Assembly: GCF_016901015.1 (NCBI RefSeq)
Contig: NZ_JAFEUP010000006.1
Span: 248,001 to 312,000, forward strand
From: Zestomonas insulae
Lineage (GTDB): Bacteria > Pseudomonadota > Gammaproteobacteria > Pseudomonadales > Pseudomonadaceae
DNA: 64,000 nucleotides
Direction: 5' to 3'
The stretch's first letter is position 1, and each line of letters begins with the position of its first letter. The translations under genes and the position numbers were made by a program. Shown here piece after piece: positions 21,974 to 30,160 of the stretch. The notes under the pieces were generated by a model. It searched no databases and was not told where the DNA came from. It saw only the letters and a list, made by a program, of their open reading frames with translations.

Positions 21974-23353
21974 ATGATCACATCCGCAATGTTCCTCAAG
22001 CGTGTTCGCCAGCTGTGGCAATCGTCCGAGCTGGCCTTGGTCAGTCAGCGCCGCGAGCGGCGCATGCGCCTGTTGGCCAGCCTGCTCATGCTAGTCCTGG
22101 GCGCTGCGTGGGGATGCTTCTTTGCGCTGCGCGGTGCGTGGGGCATCGTGCTGATGGATGCGGCGCTGATCCTCTGCGGGCTCGGGGTGTTCGTCCTGAC
22201 CCTGCGGGGCGAGAGCCGCCGCGCCAACCTGCTGCTGTTCGGCACGCTGATCGTCATCATCGTCGCCACCACGCTGGTGCTGGATGTCCCCAGCGTGGCC
22301 GCGCCGCGCGCCACCCACCTGTACCTGCTACCGCTGGCCGTCGCCGCGCTGATGGCGTTTCGCGACGAACGCCTGTGGCTGCGCTACGGCGTGGCCTCGC
22401 TGTGCCTGCTGCTGTTCACCGGCCTGGCGGCGTCGAACTGGGCGCCGGTCAGCGGCTACGGACTGCCGGACGAGGTGCGGATCATCGGCTCCTGGCTGCA
22501 GGGCGTGGCGGCCGTGGCGATGATGTTCATGCTGCTGCACATCCTGCAGACCGATGCCGCCGAGCGCTCGGAGCTGGACAGCGACCTGCGCAGCGCCCTG
22601 CGCGAGGAGCAGTTCGCCCTGCATTACCAGCCGCAACTGGACAGCAACGGCCAAGTGGTGGGCGCCGAGGTGCTGATCCGTTGGCAGCACCCGCAGCGCG
22701 GCCTGGTGTCGCCCGCGGAGTTCATCGGCCGGGCGGAAAAGACCGGGCTGATCATCCCCATCGGCCGCTGGGTGCTGCGCCAGACCTGCGCGCAGTTGCG
22801 CGCCTGGCAGGATCACCCGGCCTGCCGCGACCTGCGCCTGGCGGTGAACATCAGCCAGAACCAGTTGCGCCAGAGCAGCTTCGTGCCCGAGGTGCTGGCG
22901 ATGATCGAGGAGTACGGCATCGATGCGCGGTGCCTGGAGCTGGAGCTGACCGAAACCCTGATCGTGCAGGACGTCGATGACCTGACGCGCAAGATGGCCA
23001 AGCTGGTCGAGCGCGGGGTGAGCTTCTCCCTCGACGACTTCGGCACTGGCTTCTCCTCGCTCAGCCACCTCAAGCGCCTGCCGCTCAGCACGCTGAAGAT
23101 CGACCGCTCGTTCATCTGCGACCTGCCGGCGGACAGCAGCAGCGAAACCATCGTGCGCACGGTGATCGCGCTGGGCCAGAGCATGGGCATGACGGTGATC
23201 GCCGAGGGCGTCGAGACCGAGGCGCAGCACCGTTTCCTGGTCGACCATGGCTGCACGCAATTCCAGGGCTACCTGTTCAGCAAACCCCTGCCGTTGCCGG
23301 CGTTCATGACCTTTATCGGCAACACCGTGCAGGCCCGCGGCGCCGTCGCCTGA
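21974..23353 (+). CDS. Membrane-bound EAL-domain protein (cyclic-di-GMP phosphodiesterase)
   Basis: A 459-aa protein. The N-terminal part (about 25-175) holds five or six hydrophobic segments forming a membrane sensor. An EAL domain follows from about 190. The signature is EVLIRW in place of [31 protein letters not shown] and QGYLFSKP are intact, so hydrolysis of c-di-GMP is likely. There is no GGDEF domain. The start at 21974 has AGGGAAA 5 bases upstream. No functional link to the catabolic genes is evident. Confidence 0.92.
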   Translation: MITSAMFLKRVRQLWQSSELALVSQRRERRMRLLASLLMLVLGAAWGCFFALRGAWGIVLMDAALILCGLGVFVLTLRGESRRANLLLFGTLIVIIVATTLVLDVPSVAAPRATHLYLLPLAVAALMAFRDERLWLRYGVASLCLLLFTGLAASNWAPVSGYGLPDEVRIIGSWLQGVAAVAMMFMLLHILQTDAAERSELDSDLRSALREEQFALHYQPQLDSNGQVVGAEVLIRWQHPQRGLVSPAEFIGRAEKTGLIIPIGRWVLRQTCAQLRAWQDHPACRDLRLAVNISQNQLRQSSFVPEVLAMIEEYGIDARCLELELTETLIVQDVDDLTRKMAKLVERGVSFSLDDFGTGFSSLSHLKRLPLSTLKIDRSFICDLPADSSSETIVRTVIALGQSMGMTVIAEGVETEAQHRFLVDHGCTQFQGYLFSKPLPLPAFMTFIGNTVQARGAVA

Positions 23354-23362
23354 CCCCGGATG

Positions 23363-23420
23363 TGGCCACCGGCAATTGGCGCGCGGCGTAGTGCGCAGCT
23401 CGGCGAACCGCTGGTGGCCA
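23363..23420. repeat. Inverted repeat between convergent genes
   Basis: TGGCCACC (23363-23370) and GGTGGCCA (23413-23420) are perfect complements around a 42-base loop, between the EAL gene and the hydrolase stop codon. There is no T-run, so terminator function is uncertain. Confidence 0.35.
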
Positions 23421-23421
23421 G

Positions 23422-24309
23422 CTACACCAGATAGCGCCGGAACCAGTCCAGGGTCCGTTGCCAGGCCAGCTCGGCGGCGGCCTTGTCGTAGCGCGGCGTG
23501 GAGTCGTTGTGGAAACCGTGGTTGGCGCCCGGGTAGATGTACGCCTCGTAGACCTTGCCGGCCGCCTTCAGCGCCTGTTCATAGGCGGGCCAGCCCTCGT
23601 TGATGCGGGTGTCCAGTTCGCCGTAGTGAAGCAGCAGCGGCGCGCGGATCTTCGGCACGTCGGCCGCGGCCGCTTGGCGACCGTAGAACGGCGCCGCCGC
23701 CGCCAGGTCGGGAAAGGCCACCGCCGCGGCGTTAGCCACCCCGCCGCCGTAGCAGAAGCCGGTGATGCCGACCTTGCCGGTGCTGCTCGGATGGCTCATC
23801 AGCCACTCGACGGCGGCGAAGAAGTCGTTCATCAGCTTCTCCGGGTTGACCTGCTGCTGCAGCTCGCGGCCCTTGTCGTCGTTGCCCGGGTAGCCGCCCA
23901 CTGAGCTCAGGCCGTCCGGCGCCAGGGCGAGGAATCCGGCCTTCGCCACCCGCCGCGCGACATCCTCGATATAGGGGTTGAGGCCGCGGTTCTCGTGGAC
24001 CACTACCACCGCGGGCGTCTTGGCGCCGGCCTTGGCCGGGCGCACCCGGTAGGCGCGCACGCTGCCGTGGCCCTTCGGCGAGGGGTAGGTGATGTACTCG
24101 GGGACAATTTCCGGATCGGTGAACTCGACCTGTTGGGCCAGCGCGTAGTTCGGGCTCAGCGCCGTCAGCAGCGCGCTGCCGGTCAGCCCGCAGACCGCGA
24201 ACGCCGCCGCGCCATCGAGAAACTCGCGGCGGCTGATCCTGCCGTGGGCATAGAAGTCGTAGAGTTCGAGCAGTTCAGGGGCGAAGTCTTTCGCGCTCAG
24301 GCGGTGCAT
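23422..24309 (-). CDS. Dienelactone hydrolase family protein, Tat-type signal
   Basis: A 295-aa alpha/beta hydrolase. The triad is Cys186 (GFCYGGG), Asp233 (GELDTR) and His264 (GANHGFH), as in dienelactone hydrolases. Residues 26-30 (SRREF) followed by a hydrophobic stretch form a twin-arginine-type signal, placed unusually deep after about 25 residues, so a periplasmic location is likely. The ATG at 24309 has GGAGG 9 bases upstream; the ATG at 24315 is too close to it. It lies 42 bases after the FadL-type channel gene and is probably co-transcribed. The substrate may be an ester or lactone (inference). Confidence 0.87.
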   Translation of the reverse strand: MHRLSAKDFAPELLELYDFYAHGRISRREFLDGAAAFAVCGLTGSALLTALSPNYALAQQVEFTDPEIVPEYITYPSPKGHGSVRAYRVRPAKAGAKTPAVVVVHENRGLNPYIEDVARRVAKAGFLALAPDGLSSVGGYPGNDDKGRELQQQVNPEKLMNDFFAAVEWLMSHPSSTGKVGITGFCYGGGVANAAAVAFPDLAAAAPFYGRQAAAADVPKIRAPLLLHYGELDTRINEGWPAYEQALKAAGKVYEAYIYPGANHGFHNDSTPRYDKAAAELAWQRTLDWFRRYLV

Positions 24310-24351
24310 GGGCATCTCCCTCCGAATCAGCGCCGCCGCGGCGACGGCGGG

Positions 24352-25575
24352 TTAGAAGTGGTAAGCCCCGGACAGAATCAGGGCATAGGGATGTTCGGTT
24401 TCGCCGACCACCCGACCGCGCTCGATGGACGGTCCGGTATCCACCGGCGCCTCGCCGAAGTCGACCAGGTGCAGGTTGAGGTCGACGGATTTGCCGTTGC
24501 CGTGGTCGATCTGCACACCGCCGCCGATCCCCCACATGCGGTCGAGGGTCAACGCCAGCGTGCGTTTGCTGTCATCCACCGGGGCCTGCACGTAGAAGGC
24601 GTCGAGCGTGTAGCGCAGGCCGTTGCTGGCCGGGAAGCCGTAACCCAGGGTGCCGGCCCACAGGTTGTTGTAGGTGCCGTCGTCCACGTCGATCGTCTCG
24701 CGGTCCAGCGATACCGAGGCCGCGCCGAATTTGGAGAATTCCACCCAGGCGAGGTCGGCGGTGACGAAGGCCCCGGAGTCCAGTTCGTGGTACACGCCGC
24801 CGATGATGCGTTGCGGCATGACCTGCTCGACTTCGATCTTGTCGCCGATGACGCCGCGCTCCAGCAACTCGCCGAGCACCGGGCCCGCGTTGCGGAACTT
24901 GAGCTTGCCGTCGATATCGGTTCTGGACTCGCTGGTGTAGACCAGGCCGAAGCGGGTTTTCGCGGTCATCTCCCATAGCAGCGACAGGCTGAAATTGGTC
25001 CCGACGCCATCCAGATCGGCCTCCAGGCGGCCGTCCGGGGTGCCCGGCACCAGGGTGTTGATCGCCGCTTCCGACTCGGAAGCGATGTAGTTGATGCCCA
25101 CCGCGACACCAAACGACCACTGCTCGTTGAGGCGCCAGGACAGCGCCGGCGTGAGGGCGACATAGACCAGCGAGTAGCTGTCGGTGTAGTAGCGACCGGC
25201 CCAGTCGGAGCCGTACTCCGAGCCAAACCCCGAGGGAATGGTCAGCGAGATGCCGGCATGAAGAGAGTCGCTAAGCGGCTGGACGTAGTAGGCCTGCGGC
25301 ACCAGCACCGGGCTGAAGTCGTTATCCGGGTCGCCGCCGCTGGTGGTGGTTTGCCCCTGGTCGACCTCGAAACTGCCAAAGCCGGCCGCCGCCATCACGC
25401 TGACGGTCGAGGTCGCCTCCGGCAGCCGGGACATGCCGGCCGGATTGTCGCTGGCGGTTTCCGCGCTGTCGGCGCTGGCGGCAATCCCCGAGAAGCCCGC
25501 CGAGCCGGCCAGCACGGCTGGCGTGTCCAGGCAGGCCAGTACGCCAGCCACTACCCCTAGCGCTGTGATTCGCAT
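24352..25575 (-). CDS. FadL/OMPP1/TodX family outer-membrane channel
   Basis: A 407-aa outer-membrane protein for uptake of hydrophobic compounds. After a signal peptide (cleavage after VLA, about residue 23) the mature protein begins GSAGFSGIAASADSAETASDNPAGMSRL, shown here only as the usual FadL-type N-terminal hatch with its Asn-Pro-Ala-Gly turn. The protein ends in Phe (SGAYHF). A GGGGAG Shine-Dalgarno supports 25575. It is upstream of and probably co-transcribed with the dienelactone hydrolase-like gene, suggesting entry and hydrolysis of the same hydrophobic ester (inference). Confidence 0.9.
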   Translation of the reverse strand: MRITALGVVAGVLACLDTPAVLAGSAGFSGIAASADSAETASDNPAGMSRLPEATSTVSVMAAAGFGSFEVDQGQTTTSGGDPDNDFSPVLVPQAYYVQPLSDSLHAGISLTIPSGFGSEYGSDWAGRYYTDSYSLVYVALTPALSWRLNEQWSFGVAVGINYIASESEAAINTLVPGTPDGRLEADLDGVGTNFSLSLLWEMTAKTRFGLVYTSESRTDIDGKLKFRNAGPVLGELLERGVIGDKIEVEQVMPQRIIGGVYHELDSGAFVTADLAWVEFSKFGAASVSLDRETIDVDDGTYNNLWAGTLGYGFPASNGLRYTLDAFYVQAPVDDSKRTLALTLDRMWGIGGGVQIDHGNGKSVDLNLHLVDFGEAPVDTGPSIERGRVVGETEHPYALILSGAYHF

Positions 25576-25702
25576 GGAAACTCCCCCTGGCGGGCCACGC
25601 CGCGGCGCTCCGCCCAATGCGTGATGTCCAGACTGATCATAGACGCTGAACCCGGCGTGCCAGGCGCAGGCCGCTTTGCGCAAGACTGGGGCCCAGGCGC
25701 GC

Positions 25703-26341
25703 TCAGTCCGCCGCCGCAAAGTGCGCGAGCTGGTCGGCGTGCGCCTTGACGAAGGCGGGGCGGGCGGTGGCGCGCGCCATGTAGTCGCGACAGGCGGCAA
25801 ACGGCGTCAGCCCGTCGAAGCGATCGACCAGGCGCAGCACGTCCGCCATGAGGATGTCGGCCACCGAGAACGACCCGGCCAGCCATTCGCGGCCGGCCAA
25901 CAGCCCGTCCATGTGCCGCAGCCGCGCCTCGACGAAGCTGTCGAGGTGTTTGCGCCCCGGTGTTTCGGCGCTGTCCCCGGCGAACAGGAACAGCGCCCAG
26001 GGCAGGGTCGCCATCTCGACGGAATTGAGCGCCGCGAACAGCCACTGGATCGCTGCTGAGCGAGCCTCGGGCGCGCTGGGTAGCAGCCCCTCGCTACGCT
26101 CGCCGAGATGCAGCAGGATCGCGCCGGTCTCGAAGATCGAGAGGTCGCCATCGGTCAGCCAGGGCACCTGCCCGAACGGCTGATGCCGGAAGTGCTCGGC
26201 ACCCCGATTGCGAAACGGCACGCTCGCCACGCGATAGGGCAATGCCGCTTCCTCCAGTGCCCAACGCACGCGCAGATCGCGGACATAGCCGCGCGGCAGC
26301 TCGGGAACCCAGTCGAAGGTGGTGAGTACCAGGTCGGTCAT
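25703..26341 (-). CDS. Glutathione S-transferase family protein
   Basis: A 212-aa protein with an N-terminal thioredoxin-like half (the GQVPWLTDGDLSIFETGAIL block carries the conserved cis-Pro and glutathione-binding Glu/Ser-type positions) and an all-helical C-terminal half (FSVADILMADVLR). It could conjugate glutathione or act as an isomerase. It stands alone, 116 bases after the FMN reductase gene and 127 bases before the FadL-type gene on the same strand. The substrate is unknown. Confidence 0.88.
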   Translation of the reverse strand: MTDLVLTTFDWVPELPRGYVRDLRVRWALEEAALPYRVASVPFRNRGAEHFRHQPFGQVPWLTDGDLSIFETGAILLHLGERSEGLLPSAPEARSAAIQWLFAALNSVEMATLPWALFLFAGDSAETPGRKHLDSFVEARLRHMDGLLAGREWLAGSFSVADILMADVLRLVDRFDGLTPFAACRDYMARATARPAFVKAHADQLAHFAAAD

Positions 26342-26457
26342 GGCGCGCCTCCAGTCGTCGGCTCGGCTAACTATAGGCCTCTGGATAGGTGGGCCACGCA
26401 TTGCCCGACCGGCTGACTGCGGCCACTTGCCGGTGCCCACCGTCAGCGGCGCCGGCC

Positions 26458-27021
26458 TTAGTGGTGCAGTTGGCAGAACTCCAGCACCTGATGGGCCATG
26501 GTCTGCAGCTGCTGATCGACCTGCGCGTCGTCACACGCGCCGTCGGCATCGAAGCGGGTGTGTGTCGAGTTGATCACCACGCCCATCGGCGTCGGCCAAC
26601 CGCGCAAGGCATGCACGATGCCGCGCAAGCCGCCGAGAGTGGCCGCGCCGGCCTGCCAGCCGGCGGCCAGGCCGACGCAGCCGACCGCACGGCGACTCAG
26701 GTAGGGCTGCGCGTCGCTGCGGGCTTCCTCCAGGTAGTCGAGGGCGTTCTTCATCAGCCCCGACAGCGCGCCGTGGTAGCCCGGCGAGGCGAGAATCACC
26801 CCGTCGGCACGGCGCACCTCGCTGAGCAGCGTCTGCACCAGCGGATGGTCGGGCGCGGCGGTGCCGTACAGCGGCAGCTGTAGGCTGTCGCCGCCGAGCA
26901 GTTGGACCTGCGCGCCACGCGCCCGGGCATGGCCGAGGGCGTTGCGCAGCACCCGTTCGGTCATCGAGCCGGGGCGGGTGGTGCCGCCGATGGCGAGGAT
27001 GTAGGGCGGTCGGGTGGCCAT
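26458..27021 (-). CDS. NAD(P)H-dependent FMN reductase
   Basis: A 187-aa flavodoxin-like reductase (SsuE/ArsH-type fold). It has the N-terminal phosphate-binding loop GGTTRPGSMTE and the flavin-contact block SPGYHGALSGLMKNALDYLE. It would supply reduced flavin to an oxygenase. The gene begins 1 base after the nitronate monooxygenase stop. With the acyl-CoA dehydrogenase-like flavoprotein at 27988-29181 it makes a plausible two-component monooxygenase system. Confidence 0.9.
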   Translation of the reverse strand: MATRPPYILAIGGTTRPGSMTERVLRNALGHARARGAQVQLLGGDSLQLPLYGTAAPDHPLVQTLLSEVRRADGVILASPGYHGALSGLMKNALDYLEEARSDAQPYLSRRAVGCVGLAAGWQAGAATLGGLRGIVHALRGWPTPMGVVINSTHTRFDADGACDDAQVDQQLQTMAHQVLEFCQLHH

Positions 27022-27022
27022 C

Positions 27023-27973
27023 TCAATCGGCCTCCGGCGCACTGTTGAACGCCGGCCGGCGCACTGCCCGCCAGTAGTCCTCGGCGAGCCCGGCGATCAG
27101 TTCGCGCGCCGGCTCCGAACGCTGGATCGCACCGACGCCGTGGCCCGCCGACCACACCTGGGTCCAGCGCCGCGCCGCGCCTTTCGGGTCGGTGAAGTCG
27201 ATGGGGGTTTCCTGGGCGAGGTCCTCGGCGCCGATGCCGGCCAGTTCCAGGCTCGGTCGCAGCCAGTTGGCCGGCACGCCGGTGATGCGGTTGCTCAGCA
27301 CCAGGTCCTCGAAGCCCGAGGTCACCAGCATCTCGCGGTAGCGCGCATCGGCCTGGCTTTCCAGGCAGGGGATGAAGCGCGTGCCCATCGACGCCAGGTC
27401 GGCGCCGAGCAGCTCGGCGGAGCGGATCGACGCACCGCTCATCAAGCCGCCGCCGAGCACCAGGGTGCCGTCGAAGAACTCGCGCACCGCGCTGACCATG
27501 GCGAAGCCGTTCATCTGCCCGGTATGCCCGCCGGCGCCGGCGCTGACCAGGATCAGCCCGTCGACGCCGGCCTTGGCCGCCTCGCGGGCGTACTTCAGCG
27601 AGTTGACGTCGGCCAGCACCCGGCCGCCGTAGGCCTGCACGCGCTCGATCACCGCCTTGGGGCTGCCCAGTGCGGTGATCACCAGCGGCGGGCGGTACTT
27701 TTCCACCAGTTCCAGGTCCAGTGGCAGGCGGTCATTGGTGCGGTGCACCACCAGGTTGACCGCCCAGGGCGCGTCCGCGTCGGTGAGCGACTGGCTGATC
27801 TGCTGCAGCCACTCCTCGAGGATCGCCGGGGTGCGCGCGTTGGGCGCCGGGAAGCTGCCGATCACGCCGTTGCGGCAGCATTCGATGACCATCTGCGGGC
27901 CGGAAATCAGGAACATCGGCGCCGCGATCAGCGGCAGTTTCAGGCGCGCACGCCATTCAGCAGGGAGGCTCAT
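27023..27973 (-). CDS. Nitronate monooxygenase / 2-nitropropane dioxygenase family
   Basis: A 316-aa FMN-binding TIM-barrel protein with the family blocks APMFLISGPQMVIECCRNG, SAGAGGHTGQ (active-site His region) and LGGGLMSGASIRSAELLGAD for phosphate binding. Members oxidise alkyl nitronates, but many in catabolic clusters have other or unknown roles, including enoyl-CoA-type chemistry. It sits 14 bases after the acyl-CoA dehydrogenase-like gene and 1 base before the FMN reductase gene, clearly one operon. Confidence 0.9.
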   Translation of the reverse strand: MSLPAEWRARLKLPLIAAPMFLISGPQMVIECCRNGVIGSFPAPNARTPAILEEWLQQISQSLTDADAPWAVNLVVHRTNDRLPLDLELVEKYRPPLVITALGSPKAVIERVQAYGGRVLADVNSLKYAREAAKAGVDGLILVSAGAGGHTGQMNGFAMVSAVREFFDGTLVLGGGLMSGASIRSAELLGADLASMGTRFIPCLESQADARYREMLVTSGFEDLVLSNRITGVPANWLRPSLELAGIGAEDLAQETPIDFTDPKGAARRWTQVWSAGHGVGAIQRSEPARELIAGLAEDYWRAVRRPAFNSAPEAD

Positions 27974-27987
27974 GGAAGTTCCTCGGG

Positions 27988-29181
27988 TCAGAGCATGGAG
28001 ACGTTGGTGTCGAGGCCGAGGAACAGGCGCCCGACCAACTCGTAGGTGGATTCGCTGACCATGAAGTGCTGGCTGACCACATGGATGTCGCGCAGGCATT
28101 GCTGCAGCGGCGAGTTGGCGAACAGCGCCGCGCCGCCGCCCATCTGGTACATGCTGCCGACGATCTCGCGGGCGACGTCCACGGCATGGGTGGTCGCCAG
28201 ACGGATATCGCGGCGCTGCGCCACCGGGATCACGCCGCGCTGCTCGGCTTCCTGCCAGGCCTGCGCGACCGCCTCCATGACGAAAGCGCGCGCCGCGCGC
28301 AGGTCGGCCTCGGCCCTGGCCACGGCTTGCTGGGCGGCCGGGCGCTGGTCGAGGGTCTTGCCGCTGAACTGCGGGGTGCGCACCTGCGCCAACTCGACCA
28401 GGCTGTCCAGCGCATGCCGGGCGATGCCCAGCGCCACCGCGCCGACGCCGATGCCGAGCAGGCCGAAGGCCGGGAAACGGTACAGCGTGCGCGGCAGCGG
28501 CTGGTCGGCGATCAGCGAGGCGCTGTGCTGCGCGGCGACGAACACCTCCTGCACCTCGAACTCGCCACTGCCACTGCCGAGCAGGCCGAAGGTGTCCCAG
28601 TTGTCCAGCCAGCGCACCTGGTCGCGGCGGAACACCATGGCCTGGATGCGCACCGAGCCGTCGGCCAGGGTTTCCGGCTTGCCCTGGTCGGTGAGGATCA
28701 CGCAGCCGCCGAGGATGACGTCGGCGTTCTTGCTCGCCGAGCCCCAGGCCCAGCGGCCGCTGACGCGATAGCCGGCGACGCCGTCCTGCACCGCCCGCAC
28801 CGCCTTGCCGCGCGGGGCGAACACGCCGGCCGCCTTGAGCTGCGGGTCCGCGAACAGGCTGCGCGCGCCGTCTTCGGGCAGATAGGCGGCGAGGATCGAG
28901 GCGGTGCAGGTGATGAAGGTGCACCAGGCCGCGGAGGCCTCGTGGCGGGCCAGGCGTTCGACCACTTCGACGAAGGTCGCCACGCTGACTTCCAGGCCGC
29001 CGTAGGCCTGCGGCGTGAGCATGCGATAGAGCCCGGCGCCGGCCAGTTCCTCGGCCATGTCCTGGGGCAGGCAGCGGTTGGCCTCGATCTCGGGCAGACG
29101 GCCGGCGAAACGGCGACCGAGCTCGTCGGCGGCGGCGAGCAGCGCTTCGCGCTGGGGATCGGGGACAGCGACGGTATGCAT
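27988..29181 (-). CDS. Acyl-CoA dehydrogenase-like flavin monooxygenase
   Basis: A 397-aa protein with acyl-CoA dehydrogenase fold (N-terminal helical domain, middle barrel with RVSGRWAWGSASKNAD, C-terminal type-2 domain). The usual catalytic Glu segment (YEGT) is absent. This is the pattern of the DszC/HsaA/HpaB-like group, which uses reduced flavin and oxygen for hydroxylation. An FMN reductase is in the same operon, which supports that reading. An AGGAG Shine-Dalgarno precedes 29181. The gene is divergent from a TetR regulator, with two palindromes between them. The hydroxylated substrate is unknown. Confidence 0.85.
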   Translation of the reverse strand: MHTVAVPDPQREALLAAADELGRRFAGRLPEIEANRCLPQDMAEELAGAGLYRMLTPQAYGGLEVSVATFVEVVERLARHEASAAWCTFITCTASILAAYLPEDGARSLFADPQLKAAGVFAPRGKAVRAVQDGVAGYRVSGRWAWGSASKNADVILGGCVILTDQGKPETLADGSVRIQAMVFRRDQVRWLDNWDTFGLLGSGSGEFEVQEVFVAAQHSASLIADQPLPRTLYRFPAFGLLGIGVGAVALGIARHALDSLVELAQVRTPQFSGKTLDQRPAAQQAVARAEADLRAARAFVMEAVAQAWQEAEQRGVIPVAQRRDIRLATTHAVDVAREIVGSMYQMGGGAALFANSPLQQCLRDIHVVSQHFMVSESTYELVGRLFLGLDTNVSML

Positions 29182-29235
29182 TGTTGTTCTCCTGCGTCCT
29201 GGCAAAGGGCTGGCGAAACGGGCTCGCCGATAAAG

Positions 29236-29251
29236 TACTCCGAGTGGAGTA
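29236..29251. promoter_or_regulatory. TetR-type operator candidate 1
   Basis: TACTCC-GAGT-GGAGTA is a perfect 6+6 palindrome in the divergent promoter region between the monooxygenase operon and the TetR gene. Its half-site resembles that of the palindrome 25 bases further on. Confidence 0.6.
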
Positions 29252-29260
29252 ATTTAACTT

Positions 29261-29276
29261 TTATCCACATGGATAA
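29261..29276. promoter_or_regulatory. TetR-type operator candidate 2
   Basis: TTATCC-ACAT-GGATAA is a perfect 6+6 palindrome with the same N4 spacer and TA(C/T)TCC-like half-site as 29236-29251. Centre-to-centre distance is 25 bases. The surroundings are AT-rich and likely contain the divergent promoters. Confidence 0.6.
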
Positions 29277-29371
29277 TTTTGTCAACGCAGCGCTGCCAAG
29301 CCCGTCATCGCGCATGGTTGCGCGCGCCGGGCAAATTGACAGGCTCGGGAGGTTGTCTCTAAGGTCGCGCC

Positions 29372-30019
29372 ATGAGCGAACCGCAATCGAAGAAAACCCT
29401 TGCCCCGCGTGCTGACGAAGGCCTCTCCGCCAAGGGCGAGCAGCGTCGCCAGTCGCTGATCGCCGCGGCGCTGCGCCTGATCGTGCGCGACGGCCATCAC
29501 AGCCTCAGCCTGCGCAGCGTGGCCAAGGAAGCCGAGTGCAGTCACGGCTCGGTGGCCTACTACTTCGGCTCGAAGGGCGCGCTGATGTCGGCGGCTATCG
29601 ACCATGCCTGCGAGCAGATCGCCAGCAGCTTCAGCGCGATCGCCCCGGACCTCGAGGCCAGCGCCGGCGATCCGCTGCAGTTCGCCGCGCTTATCGCCCA
29701 GTACAACACCCGTCTGCTGATCGACGACCGCAGCATGGGTATCGCCGTCTACGAACTGAACCTGGCCGGCGCCCACGACGCCTCGCTGCGTCCCGCACTG
29801 TCGAAGTGGGGGCGCATCCACGCCGGCATCTGCCGCGAAGCCTTCCTCAAGCTTGGCTCGCAAGACCCGGACGCCGACTTCGCCTTCGTGCTGCACGCCA
29901 TCGGCGGCCTGGTCATCGCCCAGCTGTCGCTGCCGCGCAAGGACTTCGAGCAGCGCGTGTTCCTGCCCGCCATCGAGCGCCTGATCTTCAGCGTTGCCGG
30001 CCTGCCGCCACGCCGCTGA
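29372..30019 (+). CDS. TetR family transcriptional regulator
   Basis: A 215-aa regulator. The N-terminal helix-turn-helix spans about residues 23-68 (AALRLIVRDGHHSLSLRSVA, then SHGSVAYYFGSKGALM). The C-terminal helical domain would bind a small ligand. It is divergent from the monooxygenase/nitronate monooxygenase/FMN reductase operon, with two matching palindromes in the 190-base gap, so it most likely represses that operon and itself. Confidence 0.92.
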   Translation: MSEPQSKKTLAPRADEGLSAKGEQRRQSLIAAALRLIVRDGHHSLSLRSVAKEAECSHGSVAYYFGSKGALMSAAIDHACEQIASSFSAIAPDLEASAGDPLQFAALIAQYNTRLLIDDRSMGIAVYELNLAGAHDASLRPALSKWGRIHAGICREAFLKLGSQDPDADFAFVLHAIGGLVIAQLSLPRKDFEQRVFLPAIERLIFSVAGLPPRR

Positions 30020-30050
30020 GCCCGCAGGCGGCCCGGCCGCTGAGCAAGCC

Positions 30051-30075
30051 TGGCGTTCAATGGCAAATCGTTGGC
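30051..30075 (+). promoter_or_regulatory. AraC-type regulatory element, site 1 (flavoprotein promoter)
   Basis: Three TGGC repeats begin at 30051, 30061 and 30072 (10- and 11-base steps) with the conserved core TCAATGGCAAATC. The element ends 85 bases before the flavoprotein start codon. It aligns without gaps to sites 32819-32843 and 34421-34445; 17 of 25 positions are identical in all three. Confidence 0.72.
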
Positions 30076-30160
30076 ACCCCCTGACAATTGCCCCTGCCCA
30101 CGTTCTGGCATGTTTCCGGTAACTGCCGGAAGGCATCAGACAACGTTGAAAGGTGTGGGC

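Noticed and set aside
29200-29214. A fourth AraC-type site (TGGCAAA-N4-TGGC) upstream of the flavin monooxygenase
   Set aside because: Two TGGC repeats have the right 11-base step, but the first repeat and the AA core are missing and it lies only about 20 bases from the start codon. It is kept as a weak coincidence.
30072-30091. A sigma-54 promoter (TTGGCAC with TTGC) upstream of the flavoprotein
   Set aside because: The GG and GC elements are 17 bases apart rather than the required 12, and the TGGC is part of the AraC-type repeat.
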